The notes below the pieces were generated by a model. That model did no database searches, was not told where the DNA came from, and was given only the letters and a program-made list of their open reading frames with translations. A stretch of 64,000 nt of DNA. Source: Lentinula raphanica. Lineage: Eukaryota > Basidiomycota > Agaricomycetes > Agaricales > Omphalotaceae. This document shows positions 46,301-55,939 of this stretch, piece by piece. How positions within the stretch are numbered: the first letter of the stretch is position 1; every line of letters begins with the position of its first letter. The stretch is taken from NCBI GenBank assembly GCA_027919835.1, contig JANVFP010000017.1:744001-808000 (forward strand), read 5' to 3'. A program made the translations under genes and the position numbers.

Positions 46301-47034
46301 TTGTTAACTGTGTTAAGTGTAATAAACATTGAGTATAGTAAATATATTGAATGATTTAGGCTATCTGAGTCTTTGAAGGCACTAGGTGTGCTAAAAATAG
46401 CATATAGATCATCTATACATAATGCCTGATGGTTGTGGTATCATTTGAAGTAATAAAATTTTTGACACTTGTTGCGTATTTTTTTTTATTTTGCATTTTC
46501 AGAGCCAACAAAGCAACCCTGATTTTTTTGAGTATTTTTAATGATTTTTTCAGATTTTTTGCTACCTGATGAGATCAAGTTCTATTTTTAGACAAATTTC
46601 CTTTTTAGGCAATTTTGATGTGCCTGAGGTAACCAGGACATCACTGCAGCTATTTTTGGTTCCCTGTGATTTTTAGCATTTGAAGATCAATGATGTCATA
46701 TTATACATTTTTTATCCAAAAAGGCAAGAACCAAAAAAGGAAGGTGATGACATAATGATGTAACCCTAATTTACCTGATTTCATAATTGCCGTAAACATA
46801 GTCACTTTGCGAAGTGCAGCACAGCTTCGCAAAGTAAATTTATTATAATATATTTATTAAATAATAAAAGAACTATTAAATATTAATGAATATAATAAAT
46901 AGCCGGGTACCCCCCGGAGCCCTACTGGCCTGCCCAGAAGAGTTTTTTAAGCCTGGAAAGCCACTCCTGTTACTTTGCAAAGCATATATGGAGACTTCTC
47001 AGTCTACTTCGTGAAGTTCTTACAGCTACAGCTG
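43361..47034. mobile_element. Giant inverted-repeat (foldback) element
   Basis: The left arm (43,361-45,353) and right arm (45,720-47,034) are inverted copies of about 1.3 kb each, once the Harbinger-like insertion in the left arm is discounted. Ends read CAGCTGTAGCTGTAAGAACT and its complement. The loop is about 366 bp and the inner hairpin near 45,719 is perfect over ~25 bp (GATCTTTTGTGATATAACAG). The arms contain AACACACTTAACA-type short repeats. Outside the two breakpoints lie unrelated sequences (KDZ copy on the left, paralogue intron on the right), with no shared duplication. No transposase frame. Confidence 0.85.
44407..45032. mobile_element. PIF/Harbinger-like miniature element with TTA duplication
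   Basis: The ends are inverted over 30 bp with one mismatch and begin GGCCCTGTT(C/T)GGGATCCC, similar to Tourist-type PIF/Harbinger termini. TTA lies on both sides (44,404-44,406 and 45,033-45,035), the diagnostic 3-bp duplication. The other arm of the surrounding palindrome at about 46,000 shows the same site without the insertion. At 626 bp it has no transposase frame. Confidence 0.85.
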
Positions 47035-48746
47035 TATGCTGTTTTTTTTGCTTCTGTCATTCACTGTTCCTACCTTCGTTTCAGATGACGGTCGAAGACG
47101 TTACCCAGCCCATAAAGCAACCGAAGAAAAAGAAGAGCAAACCGTCAAAGAAAGGATCGTCACAGAGCACAAAAGTACTCGAATCTCATTTTGAGGACCC
47201 GGAACTTGCGCGTCTAGGCAAAAGTAGCGTACATATGGCTATATGCATAGATGACATGTGGCCAAAGGAGGAGGAACCCAACTTGGACTTGTTCACGGAA
47301 GAGTTGGGAAAGATGGGAAATCAAGAGCTTCTGAAAAGCTTGGAAAAAATCACTTCCTCTCCAGATCCTAACGAAGTCAAGAAACTTTGCACATTTGTGG
47401 GTCCCGTTCTCTTTTTTTTTCTCTCTGGTTGCACTAGGCTGAACACGACGTCATCAGATGAACTACGGCTCCTCGGGGGTTCGTTCTGATATAGCCAAAA
47501 TTGTTCGTATCATGACCGCGCAATACTATAATCTCTCGATATCCAAAGGAGAGAAAGCACAAGAAGAAGTGGTTAAATACCTTCTCCTTGCTATTGATTC
47601 AATTCTCATCTTTAGTTCAACCGTTTGTAGGCTGATAGAGTGAGGTGGTTGTTGGCCAACAAGAAATATCATCAAGTAGTCGATATAGATGTAAGAGCTC
47701 CTTCTCTCTCCGTTATCCATGTCGAGTTTTTAACCATAACATAGCAACGATCGTTCAAAGGCGGACCTTTTTCTTCTCCTCTGATAGGGATGATATTGCG
47801 TTCCTACTTTGTGGACTCTGCGTCTCACCAGGATGTGTTCCTTATCAAACACATGAAGGCAGAGAAGAAGGTACCCACACAGTTGATCATCATGATAACC
47901 GTTTTGGTAAAGTTCTCTTTCCTTCGACAAGAGCTGCACTCATATTCTACTATAGATTGAACACGCTATCAGGGAGTGGCATGGGGGGTCAAAAGTGAAG
48001 ATTCATCTCACTCGTGCCAATGTACAAGATTAGTGAGTTTTCTTCATATCTACCTACTCTTCAGAGCTCTGATAAGGATAGTTATTGAAAATTAGAAGGA
48101 ACCATGGAGAAGACTAAGAAGAGAGCAGAGACCTATGCTGAAGATCTAGAAATCGACTTCTTTGAAGAAATGATCTGAGTGCTGTCTTCTGCTTCTGATA
48201 GAGAGTTATCTGACCTGTCTTCTGTCTTTAGGACCTACTATCTCAATGAAGATGATATTCCAGAATATGATTACAATACTCTCGAAGCTGAAGCTAAAGC
48301 CAAACACACAGCTCGCAGAGGTCTGAAGAAAGCCCAGGAGGAGGAGGAGGACGGCGCTGGTACCTACGGGAGCGGGAGTGACAGTGAAAGGAGTGACGAC
48401 GACGACGACAGCGACGATGACGGCAACAGAACCAGTGACGACGACAAAGACAACGAAAGACAATGATGGCAAAGGCAAAGGCGACAACGAAGGCGACAAC
48501 GACAACATGGGCGACAACCACTGCGGCGACAACCACGCCAACAACGCCAACGGCAGTGACATGGAGATCAACAGCAAAGTAGGAGAAGACAATAGCATCC
48601 ACATGGTGGGCCTCGATGATCATGACGACCGTGGTGACCGTGGTGACCGTGATGACAAGGGCATGGAGGAAGAGGGTGATGAGGAAGAGGGTAGCTATTG
48701 TACTAACAAGGGGAAGGGGAAAGAACCAGAGGGCAGAGGGGAATAA
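47035..48746 (+). pseudogene. Truncated paralogue of the 34-38 kb gene
   Basis: Exon-by-exon match to the gene at 34-38 kb: 47,085-47,396, 47,458-47,571, 47,631-47,690, 47,745-47,906 and 47,957-48,032, with the same phases and exon lengths for the middle three (114, 60 and 162 nt). Shared core: ELARLGKSSVHMAICIDDMWPK, NYGSSGVRSDIAKIVRI, ADRVRWLLANKKYHQ, PLIGMILRSYFVD and LTRAN. The 5' exons are replaced by the foldback element ending at 47,034, which joins directly to intron sequence. Decay: the donor after LTRAN has turned into a TAG-containing continuation, the donor after EEMI reads CTGAGT instead of GTAAGT, and the Asp/Asn-rich tail changes frame near 48,460. Function unknown. Confidence 0.65.
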
Positions 48747-49272
48747 TGGACGCTTATATCTGTGCTATAGCAACCTCTCTCTCTCTTGCAGTCCATCCAA
48801 TGTATATAGAGTGTTCCCTTAACCCACCCTGTCTATAACATCTTTGGGTTACGTTTTGAATTTTCACAGAATCTCAGAGCCTAAAAGACCTCTTGATATG
48901 ATTTAAGGAGTTCTGAAGAGTACTGGAGCACATAGACAATACTCTTAGGTAGTTTTAATATGCTCTTGGAATATTGAAGACAACATGGAGTAATGTAAGC
49001 TGCTTGATTGATTTTAAGACTACCTTACGATGCTTGAAAGTACCTTCGGATCCTACAAATTAAGCTAGAGAGGCTTCAAAAATCAACCAGATATTTAAAA
49101 GTAATAGTCAGTCAATAGGAATCTCATCTTTGACAACTAGAATCAGAGTGATAAGCTTATGCAGAATATCAGAAGTCCCACAAATCACTCCAAAGATGCT
49201 GAAAGACCATGAAAGATTTTGAAAGACAGTGAAAGACGCTCAAAGACAGTGAAAGATACTGAAAGAGCACCA
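48747..49272. other. 3' flank of the paralogue, AAAG-rich
   Basis: No gene seen. GTATATAG and CATCTTTGGGTTAC resemble phrases downstream of the gene at 34-38 kb (about 38,112 and 38,152), so the duplication included 3' flanking DNA. From 49,190 the text is dominated by GAAAGA words. Confidence 0.45.
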
Positions 49273-49389
49273 TGTCAGGAATTGAACCACTTATATAGTG
49301 CTGGGAACAATACCAGAGTGACCTGGTATTGTGGTCTTTTGGCCCAGTTGGATTATTGGCACTCATTCCCAGCATGTCAGTTCTTCACA
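49273..49389 (+). repeat. Left LTR of the miniature element
   Basis: 117 bp, identical to the right LTR. It holds the TATA-like TTATATAG near LTR position 19-26, and an internal hairpin AATACCAG...CTGGTATT at positions 37-58. Confidence 0.9.
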
Positions 49390-49677
49390 GAATACCAGGT
49401 CCAAGGGTCAATGGTTCAATCCTCTTTGTGGGCAAAAAAGAGGCTCTTGTTTCCACTTGGCTCACAGGTCATATGTTGACTTGGGGGCCTGCTATATTAG
49501 TTGGTTCTGTACATTTCCTTAGCAACCAGTCGTCGTTGGCGCTTGGTGGTGGCTTTGGGGGTCAGATATCACATGGCTGACGGGGCAGATGATAACGTAG
49601 TCCATCTGCCTGACTGCACGGGTGTGTAGCTCTGTGCCAAGCATCTCGGGGGCTCGATGTTTCGAAGGGGGATGTAC

Positions 49678-49794
49678 TGTCAGGAATTGAACCACTTATA
49701 TAGTGCTGGGAACAATACCAGAGTGACCTGGTATTGTGGTCTTTTGGCCCAGTTGGATTATTGGCACTCATTCCCAGCATGTCAGTTCTTCACA
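49678..49794 (+). repeat. Right LTR of the miniature element
   Basis: 117 bp, identical base for base to the left LTR, preceded by the purine-rich CGAAGGGGGATGTAC and followed by the CACCA duplication. Confidence 0.9.
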
Positions 49795-49799
49795 CACCA

Positions 49800-50339
49800 A
49801 AGATACTGAAAGAGTGCTAAATAAACTTACAAACCTGAGAGGAGACTAATTAACTACTTCAAGAATCAAAAAAGTCTCTTGAGATTAACTCAAAATTTCT
49901 CAAGCTGCCATATAGAAAAATCAATTACTTTTGGAGTATTTGAGAGTTACTAGAAGAACAGAAAATTACCTTAAATTTCCCACAAAGTACAACAATATTT
50001 TTAGAAATGACCTTTATATAGTTTATGAGCATTTGAAAGGATTTAAGGATACATACAACCTTCTCAAAGCCCTAAAATTTGTCCTCAAAGGCCCTCTTAG
50101 ATTTTAAAGGCCCTTCAAAATACTGAACAGACTTTCCAATACTTTACAGGTAAGGGAATTTATAAAAATATTGCTTTCAAATTGATTTAAAATGAGTTGA
50201 AATCTTTTCTTATAGCCTAAGACTCATGAAGAATTAGGGGGTATCTTTACATGCCCTCAAGGGTTGAGGTAACCACAAGGCTTTAGGTAGCTTGAGGTTA
50301 ACCTATAGTAGCTGCAAGATTAGTCTCTGTTTCCTGATG
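49800..50339. repeat. AAAG-rich DNA ending in a CATCAGG-related terminus
   Basis: Continues the DNA left of the miniature element. It ends TTAGGGGGTATCTTTACATG ... TTTCCTGATG at 50,339, parallel to 38,983-39,092. A left partner for this end was not found. No gene. Confidence 0.5.
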
Positions 50340-51640
50340 ACTTTTCCATTCTGAGAACGTATATGGATCATCCGCACGTCGTTTCGCAAGTTTCGAGTTG
50401 GGGACCTAATGCTGAACTCGTTTCGAGACAGCTTTCCTCAGGTTTCCATTGAATGCTGACAGAAAGACCGACACCAATTCATGGTTTCCAATCGCCGGAG
50501 GCAGTTTCAACAACTTATTGGCCTCGACTTCGAACAACATGCAATAGATCAACAGCTCAGATCCATCCTCGACTCTCAATGGTCGAAACCTCTGAACCAA
50601 TTCCAGCATAGCTTTCTTGGAACCCAGGGGTTTGCCAAAGACAGACGGGAACTGCTCAATCATGGCTCAAAGGAATTGATCTGCATCTTCCTTTCCTTCC
50701 TCCGCTCCAGGGAGATGCTCTAAGGCCTGCTTCGTCTGGAGGGTCATCCATCCAAAGATCCTTTGCATCTTCACCTTTTCAGAGGTCACACCCGTGGCTT
50801 GGAACATCGTTAGATAGAACCTCATCAGGAAAAATATTCTCATCTCTAGAGTCCCCAGAGATACCCCCCAATTCCTAGGCTGCTCAGAGATTTTTGTGAA
50901 CTTTGAAAGATCAAAAAACATCCTAGAGATCCTGAAAGATCCTGAAAGCATCTGAAAGCACCTGAAAGCACCAGAAAGCACCCAGAGAATTTTTAGAAGC
51001 CTGAAAGAACTCAGATACTCTAGGCTCTCTGAGACTACCTAGGATTTGGGGGGTATCTCTGGGGACTCTAGAGATGAGAATATTTTTCCTGATGCTCATC
51101 CATTCAGGCATTTGGATCGGATCAGCTAGATCCAAGATCATAGCCGTTTTATGAGTGGCAGGGAACTTCGCATTGTTGTATTCCCCTTGCTCTTCAGGAG
51201 ACAACGCAGGAGGTCCCAACAGTTTGAGGATATCCATTGGATCCTCGTTTGCACCTTGTGCATTTTGGTCATTTTGTGTAGTACTCATTGTTATATTTGG
51301 TATTCTGTTCCCAAACACGATATGTTGCAAGTCAAAAGAAATAGAGTTTTGTAATGTAGGATTCAAACTGGTCAAATCGACTGGTTCAGCAGTAACTGCC
51401 TGACGTCTACTGCTTCCTTGCACTACACCAGATCTGTTTGTTCTTGGAACTTCAGAAGCAGATCTAGCAGCAGTCCCATTATCTGGATTGCTCTTTGCTC
51501 GTCCGAGGTTCTTCGGATCGTAGACAGGAACCGTAGGCTTCTTTGTAACATGCTTTCTTTTATCCGGGGCTTGCACCTCTGGATCAAAGTAATCTAAAAA
51601 ACCTGTGTTCTTCGACGTCCGAGACTCCCTTGGAGCTATT
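50340..51640 (-). pseudogene. Gag-like fragment of an LTR retrotransposon
   Basis: On the minus strand a Met at 51,576 opens a frame with PVYDPKNLGRAKSN, PEEQGEYNNAKF and LADPIQMPEWMSI. It is broken by a CATCAGG-family element (50,823-51,094) and resumes as FYLTMFQATGVTSEKVKMQR, LEHLPGAEEGKEDADQFL, an in-frame TGA at 50,667-50,669, then AMIEQFPSVFGKPLGSKKAM. The charged helical character and position next to an LTR identify it as the capsid part of a Gag polyprotein; Ty3 versus Ty1 type is not settled. No protease, reverse transcriptase or integrase remains, because the left side is cut at 50,339. Confidence 0.6.
50823..51094 (-). mobile_element. CATCAGG-family element, copy 10
   Basis: A 272-bp member inverted relative to copies at 17, 30 and 41 kb, flanked by CT on both sides. 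It splits the gag-like frame, so it inserted after the retrotransposon. Confidence 0.85.
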
Positions 51641-51754
51641 TTTTAAGATCAAACAAAGTTCGACCTAAGGCAATGGTTTGAGAAATCGATAGATCTCTCG
51701 AGTTCATTCCAAAATATAGATTCCACCCCTCGCGGTGGGCTCCAGATAACGAGG

Positions 51755-52376
51755 ATATGAAGGGTGCAATTTAATGCTTCGTTGGATAGATCTAATGACC
51801 TAGTGACTTTATCACTGAACACTGATCACCAATATACTTCTTATGTCATTTGTCAAATGTATTTAAGCAAGGTGTGGGGCGTTGTCAGAGATTCTGCATG
51901 ATCTTATACCTTAGAACGAACTGGTAGTCTTAAAAGATCTACTGGATCCACAATACAGGTCAACAGAGCAAAGTGACACAGAGGTACAGATCTTTTGATC
52001 TGGACTCAAAGGGGGTGAGTGATCCACTCAAAGGGTTTACAAGGAACGAAAGAACTCGTATAGATCAGACTTTATGACCACACAAATACTATCAGAACCA
52101 GGTTGAAGATCTACTGATCACCGATCACAGGAAACCTTCACAGCTCGTATGGATCACCGATCACTACACGTCTGCTTGAACAGAGCCACCGAAACTCTGA
52201 ACGCTCACTTGGAACAACCGAGAACCAAGCCCTCTGTATCTCCACAATAGGAGTCTACCTTCGATTCAAATCTAGCTGAGACTTTATCAACTGACAAAAT
52301 ATCGGGCCTAACGAGATGAGAATTTCACAACCACTTTTGAAGACTGCCCAGCTTACAAAGCCTTTACTCCTCACGT
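51755..52376 (-). mobile_element. LTR belonging to the gag fragment
   Basis: About 620 bp match the interrupted LTR at 9,011-10,322. On the minus strand the LTR ends with CATATCCTCGTTA and is followed by TGGAGCCCACCGCGAGG, which begins with TGG and so could be a tRNA primer-binding site. The gag-like frame starts about 180 bp further on. Exact LTR borders are uncertain because the expected TG...CA is not perfect. Confidence 0.6.
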
Positions 52377-52389
52377 ATGAGAGCAAAGG

Positions 52390-53200
52390 TGTTAGGGTGC
52401 TCAATGCTCTAACCCTCGACGGCACCACAGACGACAGCTACGAGCGATTGATCCACACAAACGTCGTAGAAACTGCTAGGCAGAAAAGTCTACACCGAAT
52501 GTCTGGACTCGAAAGGATTGTTGATAGTTGTTAATACACGTTGATGATACACCAGGACCAGAACCAGAGACAAAACAAGAGAAAGAGCCAAAACCAAAGC
52601 CGAGTACGATTCAAAATAACTGATCTGGGGTCTTTACATGCAAGTATCTAGCCTTTATATACTACTGGAAGTCCATATCCCAATTTGGGTCATTGAAGTC
52701 ATGCTGACTCATTTGTATTGTTCCTAATTCACATGGGTTATCTCCTGTCATCCTGAGTCATATTGAACAGCCTTCTGTTGAACTAAATCAAGAATAGCTA
52801 GTCTGGAATCCTGAAAAGGCATAGTTCCATGTCATTGTGAAACCATGGGAAAGTGTTCCTGAGCTAGACCAAGAATAGCTAGAATGGAATCCTGAAAAGG
52901 AATAGTCCCAATGTTAGTGTAAATCCGTGGGAAAATACTCCGGAGCTAGATCAAGACAATAAGGATTGAGTCACTGAAAGGGGAAATCTCCAAGTATGGT
53001 TAGACCGTGGGAAATTAAACTGGGAATAGGTCCGGAACTTGTTATATTAGATCCAGAAAAGGAATAGTGCAGATCCAAGACCATGGGCTTGGTTTAAAGC
53101 ATATCCGAGCTGTAAAAATGCGGAATTAATGAGGAATAATTCCAGGAGTATCGAGGAAATTTGCTAGGGGGGCAGGGAACATATGTTATGCTTCATAACA
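52390..53200 (+). mobile_element. LTR-like unit, ~815-bp subfamily
   Basis: Starts TGTTAGGGTGCTCAATGC and ends TTATGCTTCATAACA. Aligned by eye with the inverted copies at 27,128 and 41,741 it is nearly collinear. The left flank is AAAGG. There is no matching flank directly at 53,201, but AAGG occurs after the adjoining unit at 53,576. Confidence 0.7.
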
Positions 53201-53576
53201 TCTAGTCAGTATCTGTAATCCGTTCGGTTGAACGGATTACGCATGAAAGGTATCCTGGATGGCAGACCGTTTCCTCGCGGTCTCCATCCCTTAAGTGGTT
53301 CCCTAGATTCCTAGTCCTTCCCTAGATCTTTGGGGCTATTCCTATCGGCATCCTGGAGGTCGAAAACAAAGGGAAGTGTCAAAAGCGGAAACATGAAAGC
53401 GGAGATGGTGGAGGTTGAGGAATGAGAGGCGAAAGCGCCTTTAGCACTGAATAAACGCCAGTTCGGCGATGGTTCGGCCATCGGTTGCGACGCTGAAAAT
53501 CCGTAAGGAAAATCCACGAAAATTGAGAGAAAAATCAGGAAAATTTGGGGGGGTGGCTTCGTTATGCTTCATAACA
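53201..53576 (+). mobile_element. 3' end of a 1.7-kb subfamily LTR-like element
   Basis: Begins near GTAATCCGTTCGGTTGAACG, continues through GGCAGACCGTTTCCTCGCGG, and ends CGTTATGCTTCATAACA. This is the last ~375 bp of the longer subfamily, joined directly to the shorter unit on its left. The pair probably derives from recombination between subfamilies or from insertion as one piece. Confidence 0.65.
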
Positions 53577-54194
53577 AAGGGCAGAGATGTATTAGCTGAC
53601 AAAGCCGGTGAATTCAATGATTGTCCAAAATTCGAATCTTTCAAGTGCTCTCAGATGACTGCCCCATCATCGACATCCTCTATTCATCAAGTTGCTTGTA
53701 TAAATCCTTGCTTAACCTTCAACTGGACAGAAAGGTTATCGTGGACAACATGAATCGATCAATGAAGTTCCACGGAAGCATTTTGAATCAATAATGATGC
53801 ACACTGACTTCAGTTTCGGTCAAAGGCAAGTTTTGAGTACATTCTTCTTACTTCAACCAAGTGATTGTTGAACCTGCTAGATACAGCTCTCTTTACTGCA
53901 TGCACATTCCAGACTCACAGCCTTGTATCACCTACATTGTTGAGTCGCCATCTTGTGTTAGAAAACTGACCTTGACTCGGACATGCATTTCTGTAGTTTG
54001 CAGCTGTATCAAATGATACTATTTATTTTGGGCCCTGGGGTGAGTAATGCCCAGAGTCTTCCTTCATGCACACAGATCTTCATAGGGTTTTCCAGATACC
54101 TTGTCCGAGTTTGATGATCTGGTGACTGGTCCCAAGTCGCAACTCAGACTGTGAGGTCAGGTCTGGTCACAGCACGTGCAAACACTTAGGATAC
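53577..54194. other. Region without recognised features
   Basis: No conserved frame or repeat identified. It lies between an LTR-like end and the first 88-bp repeat. Confidence 0.35.
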
Positions 54195-54613
54195 AATAAG
54201 CTAGTATCAAGGCTACCGAGTATAAGCAGGTATAAGCGTGTAATGGAATGTTGAGGTGTTTGGCTGGGGCTTGGCCCCGCGCGGGTGGGCAATCACTATC
54301 TGTAAGCCACAAACGCGCAGAGTCAATCCGGAACACTGGTTTTCACCTGTGCCTGTAAGTTTCAGAGTTCAATGCAAGATTTGGACCAGGGAGGGAGGTG
54401 GGCGCTGCAAAACTGAGCTCGATGTATGCAGAGGCGATGAGAGTTGAGATGCAAAGAGTTAAGCGCTCAAGCGAACTCTCACGCCTCTGTTTAGCTTATC
54501 CTCCGATAGGCTGCACCTATCTCGGAATAAGCTAGTATCAAGGCTACCAAGTATAAGCAGGTATAAGCATGTAATGGAATGTTGAGGTGTTTGGCTGGGG
54601 CTTGGCCCCGCGC
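54195..54613 (+). repeat. 88-bp direct repeats enclosing a structured 124-bp segment
   Basis: AATAAGCTAGTATCAAGGCT ... GGGGCTTGGCCCCGCGC occurs at 54,195-54,282 and again at 54,526-54,613 with a few substitutions. Between them, 54,403-54,526 is a 124-bp segment found again unchanged at 59,461-59,584. The layout suggests a ~330-bp tandem duplication or a small mobile unit. Confidence 0.7.
54403..54526. repeat. 124-bp structured segment, copy 1
   Basis: Identical to 59,461-59,584. It contains CAGAGGCGATGAGAGTT facing AACTCTCACGCCTCTG (16-bp stem with one bulge) and CCGATAGG facing CCTATCTCGG. Two strong hairpins in 124 bp suggest a structured RNA or its pseudogene. No matching RNA family is recognised. 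Confidence 0.6.
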
Positions 54614-55157
54614 TCCCACCCTGGACTCCGGCAAGCCTACGTCCAAATAGAGCCTAGAGCTCCCAAATAGAGCCGGAGTCCAGGTGAGGAGCTGGGCGGA
54701 AGGCCACCCCCAAATAGAGCAAAAGGCTCTGTACCCTGAAGAATGTTCCCATGATCAGAACAATGCCAATAAGTAGGGTTGGACAGGAACAAGGGGAACA
54801 AGGGACCAGCAAGCGACAGTTCCGCTGCGCCCCCAATGCAAAACAATATTGTCATGCAAATTGCCGGGTCAACCTGGGCCTGTATCTTCTTCTATCTTCT
54901 CGGAAAAGAACATTGGAACAGATTCAACCACATGCCAAGGGTGATCTAAGTCCTCAGAAGTAACAAAAGAATTGGCAGAATTTCAATGTTCAGTGGTAAC
55001 GGTCACATAATAACAGCAGCACCTTGCTCTTTGAAAGGTGGCAGGTAAGCAGCATTGAGAGGATGGATGAAAGGCATGGAGCAATTGGCATATATGTCAA
55101 AGTAACGGAGTTCTCAACCGGAAAAATGGTGGATCCTCACGCAATTTGTGCACCCCC
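54614..55157. other. Region without supported gene
   Basis: Contains the phrase CCCAAATAGAGC three times between 54,640 and 54,725. Frames are short and unrecognised. Confidence 0.35.
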
Positions 55158-55439
55158 CATCAGGAAAAATATTCTCATCTCTAGAGTCCCCAGAGATACC
55201 CCCCAATTCCTAGGCTGCTCAGAGATTTTTGTGAACTTTGAAAGATCAAAAAACATCCTAGAGATCCTGAAAGATCCTGAAAGCATCTGAAAGCACCAGA
55301 AAGCACCAGAAAGCACTAGAAAGCACCCAGAGAATTTTTAGAAGCCTCAAAGAACTCAGATACTCTAGGCTCTCTGAGACTACCTAGGAATTGGGGGGTA
55401 TCTCTGGGGACTCTAGAGATGAGAATATTTTTCCTGATG
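55158..55439 (-). mobile_element. CATCAGG-family element, copy 11
   Basis: A 282-bp member in the same orientation as copy 10, flanked by CC on both sides. Subterminal CCAGAGATACCCCCC pairs with GGGGGGTATCTCTGG. Confidence 0.85.
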
Positions 55440-55939
55440 CCCGCGACCTCGACTCTTCTTGTGATTGAAACTTCAGGTTTATGTGCCCAATAAGTTCCAT
55501 ACTGGATCCTGTCGGCACTGGTAACCCAGACACCAAAGCTTTCAAGCACGAAACAGAGCCCAGTGAGTCATGGCAAAGAAGCCCTGCCATATACGTTGAG
55601 AATTGAGATACTTTTCCCTGTACCGCTACTCCTCAAGTGACAATGCTGAGACCACATATATCTATGTGGCAATCATTGTGAGAAAGAACTGAGCATGAAG
55701 CGGACCAGAGCGGACCATGCATTCGAATAATTCTTAGCTCCAATGTGAGGTAATGAAGATTGTTCTTCTAGCGGATTGATCTTTGCAAGGGTAATCGCAT
55801 GATGATGTACCCGCGGATGAACTCGATGTGGATTGTTACCGTTTACCTTACCTGTGGACAGGAGGGTAGTCAACTTCAGTTGCTGTGATAGGCTGGAATG
55901 TGAAACGGTGAATTATAGAACGGAAACGGGTTTGGAGTA
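55440..55939. other. Inter-element DNA, possible coding traces on minus strand
   Basis: A minus-strand frame near 55,450-55,590 and one near 56,170-56,480 have non-random amino-acid character (for example LQDEGLVVYVQRGFDLPVS). They do not form a chain I can splice or name. The stretch might be remnants of a gene interrupted by copies 11 and 12. Confidence 0.3.

Larger units (their letters stand above)
49273..49794 (+). mobile_element. Complete 522-bp miniature LTR retrotransposon (TRIM)
   Basis: Two identical 117-bp direct repeats (49,273-49,389 and 49,678-49,794) start TGTCAGGAATTG and end CAGTTCTTCACA. CACCA flanks the whole at 49,268-49,272 and 49,795-49,799. The purine tract GAAGGGGGATG precedes the right repeat. 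The LTR has TTATATAG about 28 bp before GACCTGGTATT. Directly after the left LTR, GAATACCAGGTC is complementary to that putative transcript start, like the self-priming site of Tf1/sushi elements. The 288-bp interior has no gag or pol. Identity of both LTRs implies recent insertion by enzymes supplied in trans. Confidence 0.9.

Noticed and set aside
48206..48623. Hydrophobic antisense frames that look like membrane segments
   Set aside because: They come from reading the GAC/GAT-rich Asp-coding tract on the wrong strand.
49400..49430. GGTTCAATCC inside the miniature retroelement, similar to a tRNA B box
   Set aside because: No A box, no foldable cloverleaf and no acceptor stem around it; probably chance.
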